Positions 1 through 8,720 are shown, numbered from the stretch's first letter. The stretch is DNA of 64,000 nucleotides from Synechococcus sp. CBW1004 (GCF_015840715.1 NZ_CP060397.1:2810686-2874685); one strand, 5' to 3'. The notes: a model not told the origin generated them from the sequence alone. Translations and numbers: made by a program.

Positions 1-195
1 GGCTGACTGGCCGGAGAAGCGCAGGATGTCACAGCCTGATACTGAATGGCCCGGCTTCTGCGCCAGCAGCGCCACCTCGTCGGCGGTGATCGCGTCCTCC
101 ACCTGCCGCCTCAGCTCCGGGTCGCGCTGCAGGTGGGGGAGGGGATGCCACCGTTGCTCGAAGGCCTCTCCCTGACTCCCCGCCTTCCGCTGGGC
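1..195 (-). pseudogene. Partial Nif11-like small protein, N-terminus not intact
   Basis: An open minus-strand frame runs off the left edge and is closed upstream by a TAG at 196-198. It contains no ATG, and its only possible start codon lies inside the recognisable part. The translation has a stretch like QRDPELRRQVEDAITADEV followed by a segment like GHSVSGCDILRFSGQ. This resembles the Nif11-type leader domain, which is common in picocyanobacteria as small proteins or peptide-natural-product leaders. The proline- and tryptophan-rich part just upstream does not look like that domain, so the gene may be frameshifted. The similarity is judged by eye and is moderate at best. Confidence 0.33.
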
Positions 196-278
196 CTACG
201 GGCGCTCTCCACGGGGGCCGCGCCGGAGCGTGCGACCCGACCCGCCTGAATCAGGTCGCCCGCTCCGCCGGCGCAGCA

Positions 279-473
279 TCAGCCGGCCTGCGGGTGGCTG
301 TAGTGCCGGCCGCGGTAGGTGAGCGTCCGGTTCCCGTCGCCGGCGCTCTTCGGCGCGTCGTGGTGGGCGTCGACGTAGGCCACGCCGCGGTAGGCCTTGG
401 CCATCAGGTACTGGGCGTCATCGAGGCGCTGGTCCTTGAGGATCCGGTTGCGGATCAGTTCGAGCACGTTCAT
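279..473 (-). CDS. Small DUF4278-type cyanobacterial protein
   Basis: Protein of 64 residues. It contains two short copies of a YRG-type motif: AKAYRGVAY near residue 25 and LTYRGRHY near the C-terminus. This matches the pattern of DUF4278 proteins, which are small, specific to cyanobacteria and of unknown function. I chose the ATG at 473 because a GGAG sits about six bases upstream of it; a GTG at 533 would add 20 residues without a better ribosome site. It lies divergent from the monooxygenase-like gene that follows. Confidence 0.7.
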   Translation of the reverse strand: MNVLELIRNRILKDQRLDDAQYLMAKAYRGVAYVDAHHDAPKSAGDGNRTLTYRGRHYSHPQAG

Positions 474-687
474 CGCGTTCTCCACAGGGTCCGCGTCCCC
501 GTTGCCTGGCGCGGAGCGTTCTGCGTCCACCACGGGGGTGGATCAACGTTCTGTTATTCAAGCATCTGGTAGCGGTTGATACAGTGTGATCCGGTGCGGG
601 CTTTTTGTTTCTTCGCATCCGTGTTGGCGGCGGCCGGTCGGCTCCGGCGCTGCTTGAGTGAGGGTCCTCCGACCGCCTCACGCCGCC

Positions 688-993
688 ATGTACGCCACCC
701 TGCGTGAATACGAGGGCATTCAGGATGTCCGCGCCGCTCTCGATCCCCTGAGGGAGGGTCTCCTGGCCGAACTGGAGGCCCTGCCCGGCTTCGTCTCGTA
801 TCACTTCGTTGATGTGGGCGAGGCGGCGGGCCGGATGATCTCGCTCACGGTGTTCGACAGCCAGGAGGCGGCGGAGCGCTCCAACGCCATCGCCGCCCGC
901 TGGGTTGAGCGCTGGCGGTCCGAGCATCCCGACACTGCCCCCCGGGCCAGCCGTGTGGATGCCGGTCCGGTGCTCTGCAGCGCCACGGCCTGA
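688..993 (+). CDS. Antibiotic-biosynthesis-monooxygenase-like (ABM, ferredoxin-fold) protein
   Basis: About 101 residues with the alternating strand-helix pattern of dimeric alpha-beta barrel ABM proteins. An early strand, the segment LPGFVSYHFVDVGEAAGRM and then SLTVFDSQEAAERSNAIAA are typical of this fold. Such proteins are small oxygenases, heme-degrading enzymes or stress proteins, and the substrate cannot be inferred here. The start is uncertain: ATG 688 is used, and a GTG at 658 would add ten residues. It is followed closely by the GH57 gene on the same strand and could be cotranscribed with it. Confidence 0.65.
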   Translation: MYATLREYEGIQDVRAALDPLREGLLAELEALPGFVSYHFVDVGEAAGRMISLTVFDSQEAAERSNAIAARWVERWRSEHPDTAPRASRVDAGPVLCSATA

Positions 994-1031
994 GCGCGTT
1001 GCAGCCCCGGCCGTGGTCTGTGGCGGCGCTG

Positions 1032-2573
1032 ATGCCGCTGGCCTCCGCGCTGCCGATGATGGGGACCCTGGAGCCGGCGCCGATGATCCGCCCCGATCTG
1101 CCGCCGATCAGCGGTGAAGAGTCCGCACTGCTGGCCCTGAGGCGCCAGGAGACGCCGCCGGGTCCGTCACGTCCGGCTCCGGTGGGCCACGGCCCGCGCT
1201 TCGACCGGATCCGCTCGGCGTTCGCCTGCGCCCTGCACATGCATCAGCCCACGATTCCGGCCGGTGCCGATGGCGCGCTGATCTCCCATCTGCAGTTCAT
1301 GTTCGAGCATCCCGGCGAGGGGGACAACCACAACGCCGGACCGTTCGCCCACTGCTACCGGCGCATGGTGGATCTGATCCCGCAGGTGATCAGGGAAGGC
1401 GGCGATCCGCGCCTCATGCTCGATTACTCCGGCACCTTGCTGTGGGGGTTCGAGCAGATGGGCCGCCACGACATTCTCGAGGCCCTGCATCGGCTCGCCT
1501 GTGATCCGGCGCTGGTGCCCCACGTCGAATGGCTGGGCACCTTCTGGGGCCATGCGGTGGCTCCTTCCACGCCCATCCCCGATCTGAAGCTGCACATTCA
1601 GGCCTGGCAGCACCATTTCGCCGCCCTGTTCGGATCCGAGGCGCTGCAGCGGGTGCAGGGCTTCTCGCTGCCGGAGATGGCCCTGCCCAATCACCCCGAC
1701 ACCCTCTTCGCCCTGGTGTCGGCGCTCAACGACTGCGGTTACCGCTGGCTGTTGCTGCAGGAGCACAGCGTCGAGAATCCCGATGGCTCGGCTCTGCGTC
1801 ACGAGCAGCGATACGGCCCCAACCGGCTGGTGGCGCGCAGCTCCACTGGTGAGACGGCCACGATCACCGCTCTGATCAAGACGCAGGGCTCCGACACCAA
1901 GCTGGTGGGGCAGATGCAGCCCTGTTACGAGGCCCTGGGGCTCGGCCCGGTGCCGCTCGGCGACACCACCATCCCGCCCCTGGTGAGCCAGATCGCCGAC
2001 GGTGAGAACGGTGGCGTGATGATGAATGAGTTCCCGGCTGCCTTCCTGCAGGCCCACCAGCGCCTTGCTGCCCGTGCGGCTGCCTCCGGCGCGACGGCCG
2101 CCGGGACCGTGGCGCTCAACGGCACGGAATACCTCGAGCTGCTGCGGGCCGCCGGTGTCTCCAGCGAGGCGTTTCCGCCGATTCAGGCCGTCGGGCAGCA
2201 CCGCCTCTGGCGGCAGGTGGGGGGGACACCCACGCTGGAAGCCACGGAGGCGGCCCTCGCCGAGCTGCAGGCCACCGATCCGGGTTTCTCGATGGATGGT
2301 GCTTCCTGGACCAACAACCTCAGCTGGGTGGAGGGCTACGAGAATGTGCTCGAGCCGATGCAGCGGCTCAGCGCCCGCTTCCACCGCGTCTTCGATCCGC
2401 AGGTGGAGCGCGATCCGGCTCTCACCCGCTCGCCCGCCTATCAGGAGGCTCTGCTCCACCTGCTGCTGCTGCAGACCAGCTGCTTCCGGTACTGGGGGCA
2501 GGGTGCCTGGACCGACCACGCCCGTGAGATCCACCGCCGCGGCGAGGCACTGCTGGCCCAGGCGGAAGCCTGA
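1032..2573 (+). CDS. Glycoside hydrolase family 57-type protein
   Basis: About 513 residues. The sequence ALHMHQP near residue 68 is the conserved region 1 of GH57 enzymes, and FSLPEMALPN near residue 215 resembles the region that carries the nucleophile glutamate. The C-terminal third is helical and rich in aromatic residues. GH57 members act on alpha-glucans (amylase, branching, 4-alpha-glucanotransferase), but many cyanobacterial relatives of this size are uncharacterised. Nearby glgP fits a role in glycogen or another alpha-glucan. An upstream in-frame TTG at 999 is an alternative start. The reading frame has high GC at third positions and the antisense frame is ignored as a shadow. Confidence 0.8.
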   Translation: MPLASALPMMGTLEPAPMIRPDLPPISGEESALLALRRQETPPGPSRPAPVGHGPRFDRIRSAFACALHMHQPTIPAGADGALISHLQFMFEHPGEGDNHNAGPFAHCYRRMVDLIPQVIREGGDPRLMLDYSGTLLWGFEQMGRHDILEALHRLACDPALVPHVEWLGTFWGHAVAPSTPIPDLKLHIQAWQHHFAALFGSEALQRVQGFSLPEMALPNHPDTLFALVSALNDCGYRWLLLQEHSVENPDGSALRHEQRYGPNRLVARSSTGETATITALIKTQGSDTKLVGQMQPCYEALGLGPVPLGDTTIPPLVSQIADGENGGVMMNEFPAAFLQAHQRLAARAAASGATAAGTVALNGTEYLELLRAAGVSSEAFPPIQAVGQHRLWRQVGGTPTLEATEAALAELQATDPGFSMDGASWTNNLSWVEGYENVLEPMQRLSARFHRVFDPQVERDPALTRSPAYQEALLHLLLLQTSCFRYWGQGAWTDHAREIHRRGEALLAQAEA

Positions 2574-2659
2574 GGGCGGATCCCCATCCCGCTGAGGGGG
2601 GCCAGGCTGTCCGGTCGTGCTTCAGCCCGCCGCCGCCTGCCATCGGCGCAGTCTCTGCC

Positions 2660-2836
2660 TCAGTCCGTCCCGCTGTCCGCCTCCGGCTCGATCCGGTAGT
2701 ACGCGCGATCATCCGAGCAGCACAGGTCGGCGTAGTAGCGCTCCAGCACCACGTGGGCGTCGTCGTAGCGCTCGAAGCGGCGACCGGCGATGGCGTCCTC
2801 GAGGCCGTCATCCCGGCGGATCACATAGCCACTCAT
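2660..2836 (-). CDS. Small conserved hypothetical protein
   Basis: Protein of 58 residues beginning SGYVIRRDDGLEDAIAG, with a cysteine pair (YYADLCCSD) in the middle and an acidic C-terminus. The ATG at 2836 is preferred over longer in-frame starts because the upstream extension is proline- and arginine-rich and looks non-coding. The amphipathic, acidic composition is typical of short picocyanobacterial proteins of unknown function. It is convergent with the GH57 gene and divergent from the next hypothetical. I do not recognise a family. Confidence 0.5.
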   Translation of the reverse strand: MSGYVIRRDDGLEDAIAGRRFERYDDAHVVLERYYADLCCSDDRAYYRIEPEADSGTD

Positions 2837-3074
2837 GGTCGCGACGCTGTCTGGATACGGGCCAGGATCGGCCGGAGCTGCGCGTGCGACACGGGCCGAT
2901 CTCAGGGGCCCAGACCCTAGGTCCGCCGGGGAAGGCCGGCGTTCGATCCCGGCAGCCGATCGCAGGGACACTGCGGATGGTGTTCGGCGTCACTGGCCAC
3001 ACCATCGCTGGTACCGCTCCCCTGGAGCGCCCCTTGTCACCCCGGTTAGCCTGGGCTCAGCCGTCAGCATCCGG

Positions 3075-3407
3075 ATGACCCAGCTCCACGACCTGCGGCT
3101 GCGGCTCCTGGTGCAGCAGGAGAGCGAGCGGATCGCCGATGCCACGCCTGACGACCTGGATCTCTCGGTGATCCAGGCCCGCTGCCTGTGCTGGCTGGCC
3201 CTGCTGGCCGAGGCCCATGAGGATCAGGCCAGCGATGCCGAGCGGCGCGGCGATGTGGAGCAGGCCATGGGCTGGTTCGCCGATTCGATGCGCCTGCGGG
3301 ATGTCATCCAGGTGGTCAGTTCGATCGAGATCCCCCTGCCCCCTGCGGCCGACGGCGACGAGGACGGAGGCCTCGACGACGCCAGTGGCCACGGCCTTGA
3401 CGCCTGA
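3075..3407 (+). CDS. Conserved hypothetical protein, helical
   Basis: Protein of 110 residues, almost entirely alpha-helical by composition, beginning TQLHDLRLRLLVQQESERIAD. A segment rich in Ala, Glu and Asp resembles a helical hairpin or four-helix-bundle subunit. The C-terminal 25 residues are an acidic, glycine-rich tail. The stop codon lies inside a 7-base tandem repeat (three copies of TGACGCC, 3398-3418). No signal peptide or membrane segment is visible. No family is recognised. Confidence 0.55.
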   Translation: MTQLHDLRLRLLVQQESERIADATPDDLDLSVIQARCLCWLALLAEAHEDQASDAERRGDVEQAMGWFADSMRLRDVIQVVSSIEIPLPPAADGDEDGGLDDASGHGLDA

Positions 3408-3409
3408 CG

Positions 3410-3435
3410 CCTGACGCCGCAGCCCCTGCGTCAGG
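3410..3435 (+). terminator. Possible terminator hairpin after the hypothetical gene
   Basis: A perfect 8-bp inverted repeat CCTGACGC / GCGTCAGG with a 10-base loop lies three bases after the stop codon of the preceding gene. There is no T-tract, so it may be only a 3'-end stabilising hairpin. Confidence 0.35.
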
Positions 3436-3518
3436 CCCGCCGGCCGCACTCCTCGGGGCTTCCGGCGTCTGCTTGACGCTGAATGGCATGATGGTGCTTG
3501 ACAAGCACAAGGGATACG

Positions 3519-3986
3519 GTGCCGGAAGAGCCCTGCCAATGCCCTGATTGCCAGCGCTTCTATCGGGAACACGACCGATTGATCCGCGAGAATCCCAGCC
3601 TGCGTCAGCAGCAGGAGCTGAACTGGGCCGCTCTGCAATCGTTTCGCACCCTCGCCGGCCGTGTGCTGGAGGAACTGCAGAAGACCCACGGCGACGCTGA
3701 CGCCCCCGTCGCGCCGGTCCCCGCCGAGGCCGGCGGCGCCCCCTCGGGTGAGGGAGAGACCGACGCGATCCAGCAGGCGATGGCCGATCTGGAGAACATC
3801 AACGCCCATCTCTTCTCGATCGAGGTGCTGATGGAGCGCATCTTCGACGTGCGCGTGCCCGAGCAGGTGGAGCAGACCTTCCGAGAGGTGGCCGGCGAGC
3901 TGGCCCCCGATCCGCTCAACGCCGACCGGCTGCGGCTCAACCGCCTGCTGCACCAGACCCCCGATCTGCCCGATCACCGGCCCTGA
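3519..3986 (+). CDS. Conserved hypothetical protein with N-terminal CxC-x2-C cluster
   Basis: About 155 residues. The N-terminus EEPCQCPDCQRFYREHD has three closely spaced cysteines that could bind zinc. It is followed by a helical segment (LNWAALQSFRTLAGRVLEELQK), an Ala/Pro/Gly-rich linker, and a second helical segment with heptad-like spacing (MADLENINAHLFSIEVLMERI). The GTG at 3519 is preferred because AAGGG lies eight bases upstream; a TTG at 3498 would add seven residues. The architecture suggests a small protein-protein interaction or nucleic-acid-associated factor, but I do not recognise it. Confidence 0.6.
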   Translation: MPEEPCQCPDCQRFYREHDRLIRENPSLRQQQELNWAALQSFRTLAGRVLEELQKTHGDADAPVAPVPAEAGGAPSGEGETDAIQQAMADLENINAHLFSIEVLMERIFDVRVPEQVEQTFREVAGELAPDPLNADRLRLNRLLHQTPDLPDHRP

Positions 3987-4130
3987 ACCGCCGCACGGCG
4001 ACTGCCGCTGCGTCGCTGCCCCGCCTGAACCGCTCTCGGCGCTCCGTAGGTCGTCAGCTCCGTCACTGACGGGCCTGCGCCCTGGGCACTGAGGCGCCTC
4101 TTCCTCTCGCTGTTGTGGTGGTCCATGTGG

Positions 4131-4165
4131 GGACTGCCCCATGGCAGCGATGCCGGGGGCAGTCC
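4131..4165. terminator. Long inverted repeat between converging genes
   Basis: GGACTGCCCC and GGGGCAGTCC form a perfect 10-bp stem around a 15-base loop in the 249-base gap between two convergent genes (the hypothetical ending at 3986 and glgP). No T-tract is present on either strand. It is probably a bidirectional termination or mRNA-end structure. Confidence 0.45.
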
Positions 4166-4174
4166 TGAGGACAT

Positions 4175-4197
4175 GGCGCTCCGGAGGGAGGAGCGCC
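4175..4197. terminator. Second inverted repeat in the same gap
   Basis: GGCGCTCC and GGAGCGCC pair perfectly around a 7-base loop, ten bases after the previous inverted repeat and 38 bases from the end of glgP. The two tandem hairpins together look like the boundary between opposing transcription units. Confidence 0.4.
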
Positions 4198-4235
4198 GCG
4201 ACCGGGTCGCTCTCGCCTCCTGAAGCGGGCGGGGC

Positions 4236-6809
4236 TCAGCGGACCTGCTGTTCCTCGGCCGACGGACTCCGGCGCCGCAGCTGCGTGCCGCGGTCGAGAT
4301 CACAGGTGATCGTCACCGGGAACTCCTGCGCGTCCCAGATGGTCTGCGCGTATTCGCGGATCGAGCGATCGGAGGAGAACAGACCGCTGCGGGCCGTGTT
4401 CAGCAGCGACATCCGGTTCCAGTGACGGCGGTCGGCCCAGGCCTGATCGACCCTGTCCTGCGCCTCCAGGTAGGCCTGGAAATCGGCCAGCACGAAGAAG
4501 GGATCGCGCCCCGTGAGGTTCTCCAGCAGCGGCCGGAACAGATCGCCGTCGCCGTTGCTGAAGTGCCCCTGCTCCACCAGGCGCAGCACCTCGGGAAGCT
4601 CCGGCACGGCGCCGATCATCTCCCAGGGGCGGTAGCCGTTGCGCAGCTCGGCGATCTGCTCGGTGGTCTTGCCGAACAGGAAGAAGTTCTCCTCGCCCAC
4701 CTGCTGGCGGATCTCGACGTTGGCGCCATCGAGGGTGCCGATCGTCAGGGCCCCGTTCATGCAGAACTTCATGTTGCCGGTGCCGGAGGCCTCCAGGCCG
4801 GCGGTGGAGATCTGCTCGGAGAGATCGGCGGCCGGATACACCCGCTCGCCCAGCTTGACGTTGTAGTCGGGCAGGAAGATCACCCGCAGGCGTCCTTCCA
4901 TGTCGGGATCGGCGTTCACCGTCTCGGCGATGCCGTTGATGAAGCGGATGATCAGCTTCGCCATGTAGTAGCCGGGCGCGGCCTTGCCACCGAACACCAC
5001 GGTGCGCGGCGCCAGGTGGTCGCCCTGGCCGTTCTTGATGCGCAGGTAGCGGGCGATCACCCCGAGGGCGTTGAGGTGCTGGCGCTTGTATTCATGGATG
5101 CGCTTCACCTGCACGTCGAACATCGAGGCCGGATCGACCAGCACGCCCGTGTGGCGGTGGATGTACTGGGTCAGGTGATGCTTCACCGCCAGCTTGGTGG
5201 CACCCCAGCGCTCCAGGAAGGCGTCGTCATCGACGTGGCGCTCCAGGCCGCGCAGCTGATCGAGATCGCGCACCCAGCCCTCACCAACCGCCTCATCCAG
5301 CAGGGCCGACAGCTGCGGATTGGCCAGCGCCACCCAGCGCCGCGGTGTGACGCCGTTGGTGACATTGATGAACTTGTCGGGCCAGAGCCTGGCGAACTCC
5401 GGGAAGAGATCGCTGCGCACCAGTTCGCTGTGCAGCGCCGCGACGCCGTTGACGTGATGGGCCGCCACCGTGGCCAGGTTGGCCATGCGCACACATTTGT
5501 TGCCCTCCTCGTCGATGATCGAGACGCGGCGCAGGATCTGATCGTTGCCGGGATACTTCAGCCGCACCTGCTGCAGGAAGCGGCGGTTGATCTCATAGAT
5601 CAGCTCCAGGTGGCGCGGCAGCAGCGAGCCGAACAGATCGAGCCCCCACTTCTCGAGCGCCTCCGGCAGCAGTGTGTGGTTGGTGTAGGAGAGCGAGCGG
5701 CTGGTGATCTCCCAGGCCTCCTGCCACTCGAGATGCTTGTCGTCGAGCAGCAACCGCATCAGCTCGGCCACCGCGATCGCCGGATGGGTGTCGTTGAGCT
5801 GCACCGCCCAGTGATCCGGGAACTCCTGGATCGGGATGCCGCGCATGTCCAGGTTGCGGATCATGTCCTGCAGCGAGCAGCTCACGAAGAAGTGCTGCTG
5901 CTTCAGCCGCAGACGACGCCCCTCGTCGGTGCCGTCGTTCGGATACAGCACCTTGGAGAGGGTCTCGCTGCCCACCTTCTCCTCGACGGCGCCGTAATAG
6001 TCGCCGCTGTTGAACGCATAGAAGTCGAACGACTCGGTGGCGTCCGCCCGCCACAGCCGCAGCCGGTCGCAGGTGTTGACGCGGTAGCCCAGCACCGGCA
6101 CGTCGTGGGGGACGCCGATCGCATGCTCGGCCGGAATCCAGCGCACCCGGTAGTTGCCGTGTTCGTCGCGATAGCTCTCGGTGCGGCCGCCGAAGCCCAC
6201 GAAGCAGGCCTGGTCGGGGTGGGGGATCTCCCAAGGCCAGCCGGCCTTGAGCCACTTGTCGGTGATCTCCACCTGCCAGCCGTCGCGGATCAGCTGGTCG
6301 AAGATGCCGAACTCATAGCGGATGCCATAGCCGGTGGCCGGGATCTGCAGCGAGGCCATCGATTCGAGGAAGCAGGCCGCCAGGCGTCCCAGGCCACCGT
6401 TGCCGAGGCCCGGCTCCTCCTCCACATCGAGGATCTCCTCGATGTCATTGATGCCGAAGCGGCGCAACGCCTCGGCGGCCTCCTCCTGGATGCCCAGCAT
6501 CAGCAGGTTGTTGCCCAGCTGCGGGCCGATCAGGAACTCCGCCGACAGGTAGGCGACCACCCGGGCGGGAGAGGCGCTGATCGCCTCGATGCCGGCCAGA
6601 TAGCGCGTCATCAGACGGTCGCGCACCGCATAGCTCAACGCCATGTACAGGTCGTGGCGGCTGGCGGTGGGCGCGAGTTTGCCGAGCGTGTAGAAGAGGT
6701 GCTCGGTCATGCCGTCGAACACATCCTCCGACAGCAGGCCGCTGCGATCGGGATCGGCGTAGCAGCCGGGAGTGGGCAGGTGCAGGTCCATCGGTCGGTG
6801 CTCGCTCAT
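4236..6809 (-). CDS. glgP: Glycogen phosphorylase
   Basis: Protein of 857 residues, the normal length of glycogen/starch phosphorylases, which release glucose-1-phosphate from alpha-1,4-glucan. It has the N-terminal motif EFLIGPQLGNNLL, the conserved EEPGLGNGGLGRLAACF segment, LNDTHPAIAV, VNVTNGVTPRRW-like sequence, and the pyridoxal-phosphate site EASGTGNMKF, whose lysine binds the cofactor. I chose the ATG at 6809; an upstream in-frame start at 6872 would add 21 basic residues not typical of the family. It diverges from the antiporter gene across about 140 bases that should contain both promoters. In cyanobacteria it mobilises glycogen in the dark or under stress. Confidence 0.97.
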   Translation of the reverse strand: MSEHRPMDLHLPTPGCYADPDRSGLLSEDVFDGMTEHLFYTLGKLAPTASRHDLYMALSYAVRDRLMTRYLAGIEAISASPARVVAYLSAEFLIGPQLGNNLLMLGIQEEAAEALRRFGINDIEEILDVEEEPGLGNGGLGRLAACFLESMASLQIPATGYGIRYEFGIFDQLIRDGWQVEITDKWLKAGWPWEIPHPDQACFVGFGGRTESYRDEHGNYRVRWIPAEHAIGVPHDVPVLGYRVNTCDRLRLWRADATESFDFYAFNSGDYYGAVEEKVGSETLSKVLYPNDGTDEGRRLRLKQQHFFVSCSLQDMIRNLDMRGIPIQEFPDHWAVQLNDTHPAIAVAELMRLLLDDKHLEWQEAWEITSRSLSYTNHTLLPEALEKWGLDLFGSLLPRHLELIYEINRRFLQQVRLKYPGNDQILRRVSIIDEEGNKCVRMANLATVAAHHVNGVAALHSELVRSDLFPEFARLWPDKFINVTNGVTPRRWVALANPQLSALLDEAVGEGWVRDLDQLRGLERHVDDDAFLERWGATKLAVKHHLTQYIHRHTGVLVDPASMFDVQVKRIHEYKRQHLNALGVIARYLRIKNGQGDHLAPRTVVFGGKAAPGYYMAKLIIRFINGIAETVNADPDMEGRLRVIFLPDYNVKLGERVYPAADLSEQISTAGLEASGTGNMKFCMNGALTIGTLDGANVEIRQQVGEENFFLFGKTTEQIAELRNGYRPWEMIGAVPELPEVLRLVEQGHFSNGDGDLFRPLLENLTGRDPFFVLADFQAYLEAQDRVDQAWADRRHWNRMSLLNTARSGLFSSDRSIREYAQTIWDAQEFPVTITCDLDRGTQLRRRSPSAEEQQVR

Positions 6810-6949
6810 GGCCTTGCCTCGCTGCCTGCGGATCTCGTCGGCCAAACCGTAGCGGTGGATGCCCTTTGACACCTCCGATCGTGCGCGTCAGCCCATGAGA
6901 GGAAACAGCCGGTGGCACGGTCTAGGTTCGGGGCCCCGCGAGCAGGCCC

Positions 6950-8302
6950 ATGCTTCTGCCCACGCTGTTGCTTGAGATCGGCAACCATCAGTTTGAGGTG
7001 GCCGAGACCCTGATTCAGGTGGGTCGCTTCCTGGTGATCTTCCTCGCCGCGCGCACCCTCGCTGAGGTGATGGTGCGGCTTTCGCTGCCGACGATCCTCG
7101 GAGAGCTGCTGGCCGGTGTGCTGATCGGCGTCTCGGGGCTGCATTTCCTGCTGCCCCCCGATACCGGAGTGGCGATCAACGATCTGCTGCTCAACCTGGT
7201 CTCCTCCCTCTCCGGTGTCACACCAGAGCAGGTGCAGGAGCTCTACACCGAGAGCTTCCCGGGGCTGCAGCAGGTCTCACTGCTCGGCCTCTATGCCCTG
7301 TTGTTCCTCACGGGCCTCGAGAGCGAGCTGGATGAACTGATGGCGGTGGGCCTGCAGGCCACCACCGTCGCCGTCACCGGCGTGGTGCTGCCCTTCGCCC
7401 TCGGCACCGCCGGCCTGATCTGGCTCTTCCACGTGCCCACGATCCTGGCGGTCTTCGCCGGTGCCGCGATGACGGCCACCAGCATCGGCATCACCGCCAG
7501 CGTCTTCGGAGAACTGGGCTGGCTGAAACGGCGTGAGGGGCAGATCGTGATCGGCGCCGCCGTGCTCGACGACATCCTCGGCATCGTCATCCTGGCGGTG
7601 GTGGTGTCCCTGGCCGGCGGTGAGGCCCTGGCGATCGGTCCGATCCTGAAGCTGGTGGTGGCGGCGCTGGTGTTCGTGGCAGCAGCCCTCTGGCTCAGCG
7701 GCACGGCGGCCCCCGCCTTCGACTGGTTGCTCGATCGCCTCAAGGCCCCCGGTGAGGTGGTGGTGGCCGGTTTCGTGGTGCTCAGCCTCTGCTGCTTCGC
7801 CGCCCAGGCGATCGGCCTGGAGGCGGCCCTGGGGGCCTTCGCCGGCGGTCTGATCCTCAGCCGCTCGCGCCACACCGAGGCGATCCAGGAAACGGTGAAG
7901 CCGCTGGTGGCCCTGTTCGCCACCGTCTTCTTCGTGCTGATCGGCACCGGCATGGATCTGTCGGTGCTCAACCCGCTCGAACCCGCCAACCGCCCCGGCC
8001 TGGTGGTGGCCCTGTTCCTGTTGCTGGTGGCGATCGCCGGCAAGGTGGCCGCCGGCTGGAGCTACCTCAGCAAGGAGCCCAGCAACCGCCTGGTGGTGGG
8101 TCTGGGCATGCTGCCCCGCGGTGAAGTGGGTCTGATCTTCCTGGGGCTCGGCACCCAGGCCCATCTGCTCACCCCCGCCCTGGAGGCGGCGATTCTGCTG
8201 ATGGTGATCGGCACCACCTTCCTGGCCCCGCTGCTGCTGCGCCTGGTGCTGGGTGGTGAGGGGCCCGCACCCCGTGATCCGCTGGAGGAGATCCCCACCT
8301 GA
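6950..8302 (+). CDS. Cation:proton antiporter, CPA2 (NapA/Kef) family
   Basis: Protein of 450 residues with about 12 hydrophobic segments spread over its whole length. The motif VIGAAVLDDILGIVIL carries the paired aspartates that bind ion and proton in CPA2 antiporters. The segment ALGAFAGGLILSRSRH and the glycine-rich MLPRGEVGLIFLGLG near the C-terminus are also typical. It exchanges Na+ or K+ for protons across the cytoplasmic or thylakoid membrane. There is no C-terminal TrkA-N/RCK domain, so it is closer to NapA/NhaS3 types than to full KefB/C. It is divergent from glgP. Confidence 0.9.
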   Translation: MLLPTLLLEIGNHQFEVAETLIQVGRFLVIFLAARTLAEVMVRLSLPTILGELLAGVLIGVSGLHFLLPPDTGVAINDLLLNLVSSLSGVTPEQVQELYTESFPGLQQVSLLGLYALLFLTGLESELDELMAVGLQATTVAVTGVVLPFALGTAGLIWLFHVPTILAVFAGAAMTATSIGITASVFGELGWLKRREGQIVIGAAVLDDILGIVILAVVVSLAGGEALAIGPILKLVVAALVFVAAALWLSGTAAPAFDWLLDRLKAPGEVVVAGFVVLSLCCFAAQAIGLEAALGAFAGGLILSRSRHTEAIQETVKPLVALFATVFFVLIGTGMDLSVLNPLEPANRPGLVVALFLLLVAIAGKVAAGWSYLSKEPSNRLVVGLGMLPRGEVGLIFLGLGTQAHLLTPALEAAILLMVIGTTFLAPLLLRLVLGGEGPAPRDPLEEIPT

Positions 8303-8399
8303 ACGCGGCGCCGGCCTGACTGGGCTGTTGTGCCGGCCCGACCGACCCGGGCGCAGCAGGCCGGTGATGGCCGGGGCCTCAGCCGCCGGTGGCCGGCCC

Positions 8400-8720
8400 T
8401 CAGTCCTTCTCCTTCCGGAAGCGGTCGGCGAGGCTCCAGCTCAGGCCCGCCAGCACGGCCATCAGCCCAAGGCTGGAGGACCAGCCCGGCCCTAGGGCCC
8501 AGCACAGCACCAGCTCCACCACCACACCCACCGCCAGGGCGAGGGCGAGGCTGCTGAGCACCAGCACCAGCTCGCGGCTGGCCGCGTCAAGCGGGCCGGC
8601 CTGCAGCGTCTCCTCGAAGGTGCCGATCGGCAGGCTCAGGGGCAGGTAGAGGGCCAGGGCCCACAGGGCGATCCCCGGCAGCAGCGGGATCCAGTCGGAC
8701 AGGGCGGGCACCGCGGACAT
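8400..8720 (-). CDS. Small membrane protein, hypothetical
   Basis: Protein of 106 residues with three to four hydrophobic stretches: LPGIALWALALYLPLSL, LVLVLSSLALALAVGVVVELVL and SSLGLMAVLAGLSWSLA. It ends in a charged tail, ADRFRKEKD. The start ATG at 8720 directly precedes the first segment. It lies convergent with the antiporter and divergent from the alpha/beta hydrolase. I do not recognise a family. Confidence 0.6.
   Translation of the reverse strand: MSAVPALSDWIPLLPGIALWALALYLPLSLPIGTFEETLQAGPLDAASRELVLVLSSLALALAVGVVVELVLCWALGPGWSSSLGLMAVLAGLSWSLADRFRKEKD

Noticed and set aside
46-249. Short plus-strand open frame at the left edge
   Set aside because: It is opposite the Nif11-like fragment, rich in Leu/Arg/Pro, with no ribosome site.
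2930-2965. TTCGATC stretch resembling a tRNA T-loop
   Set aside because: The flanking bases do not form a proper T-stem, and no anticodon or acceptor stem could be built around it.
4422-6869. Very long open frame antisense to glgP
   Set aside because: It lies wholly opposite a strongly conserved gene, has no recognisable motifs, and reflects the high-GC shadow frame common in this window.
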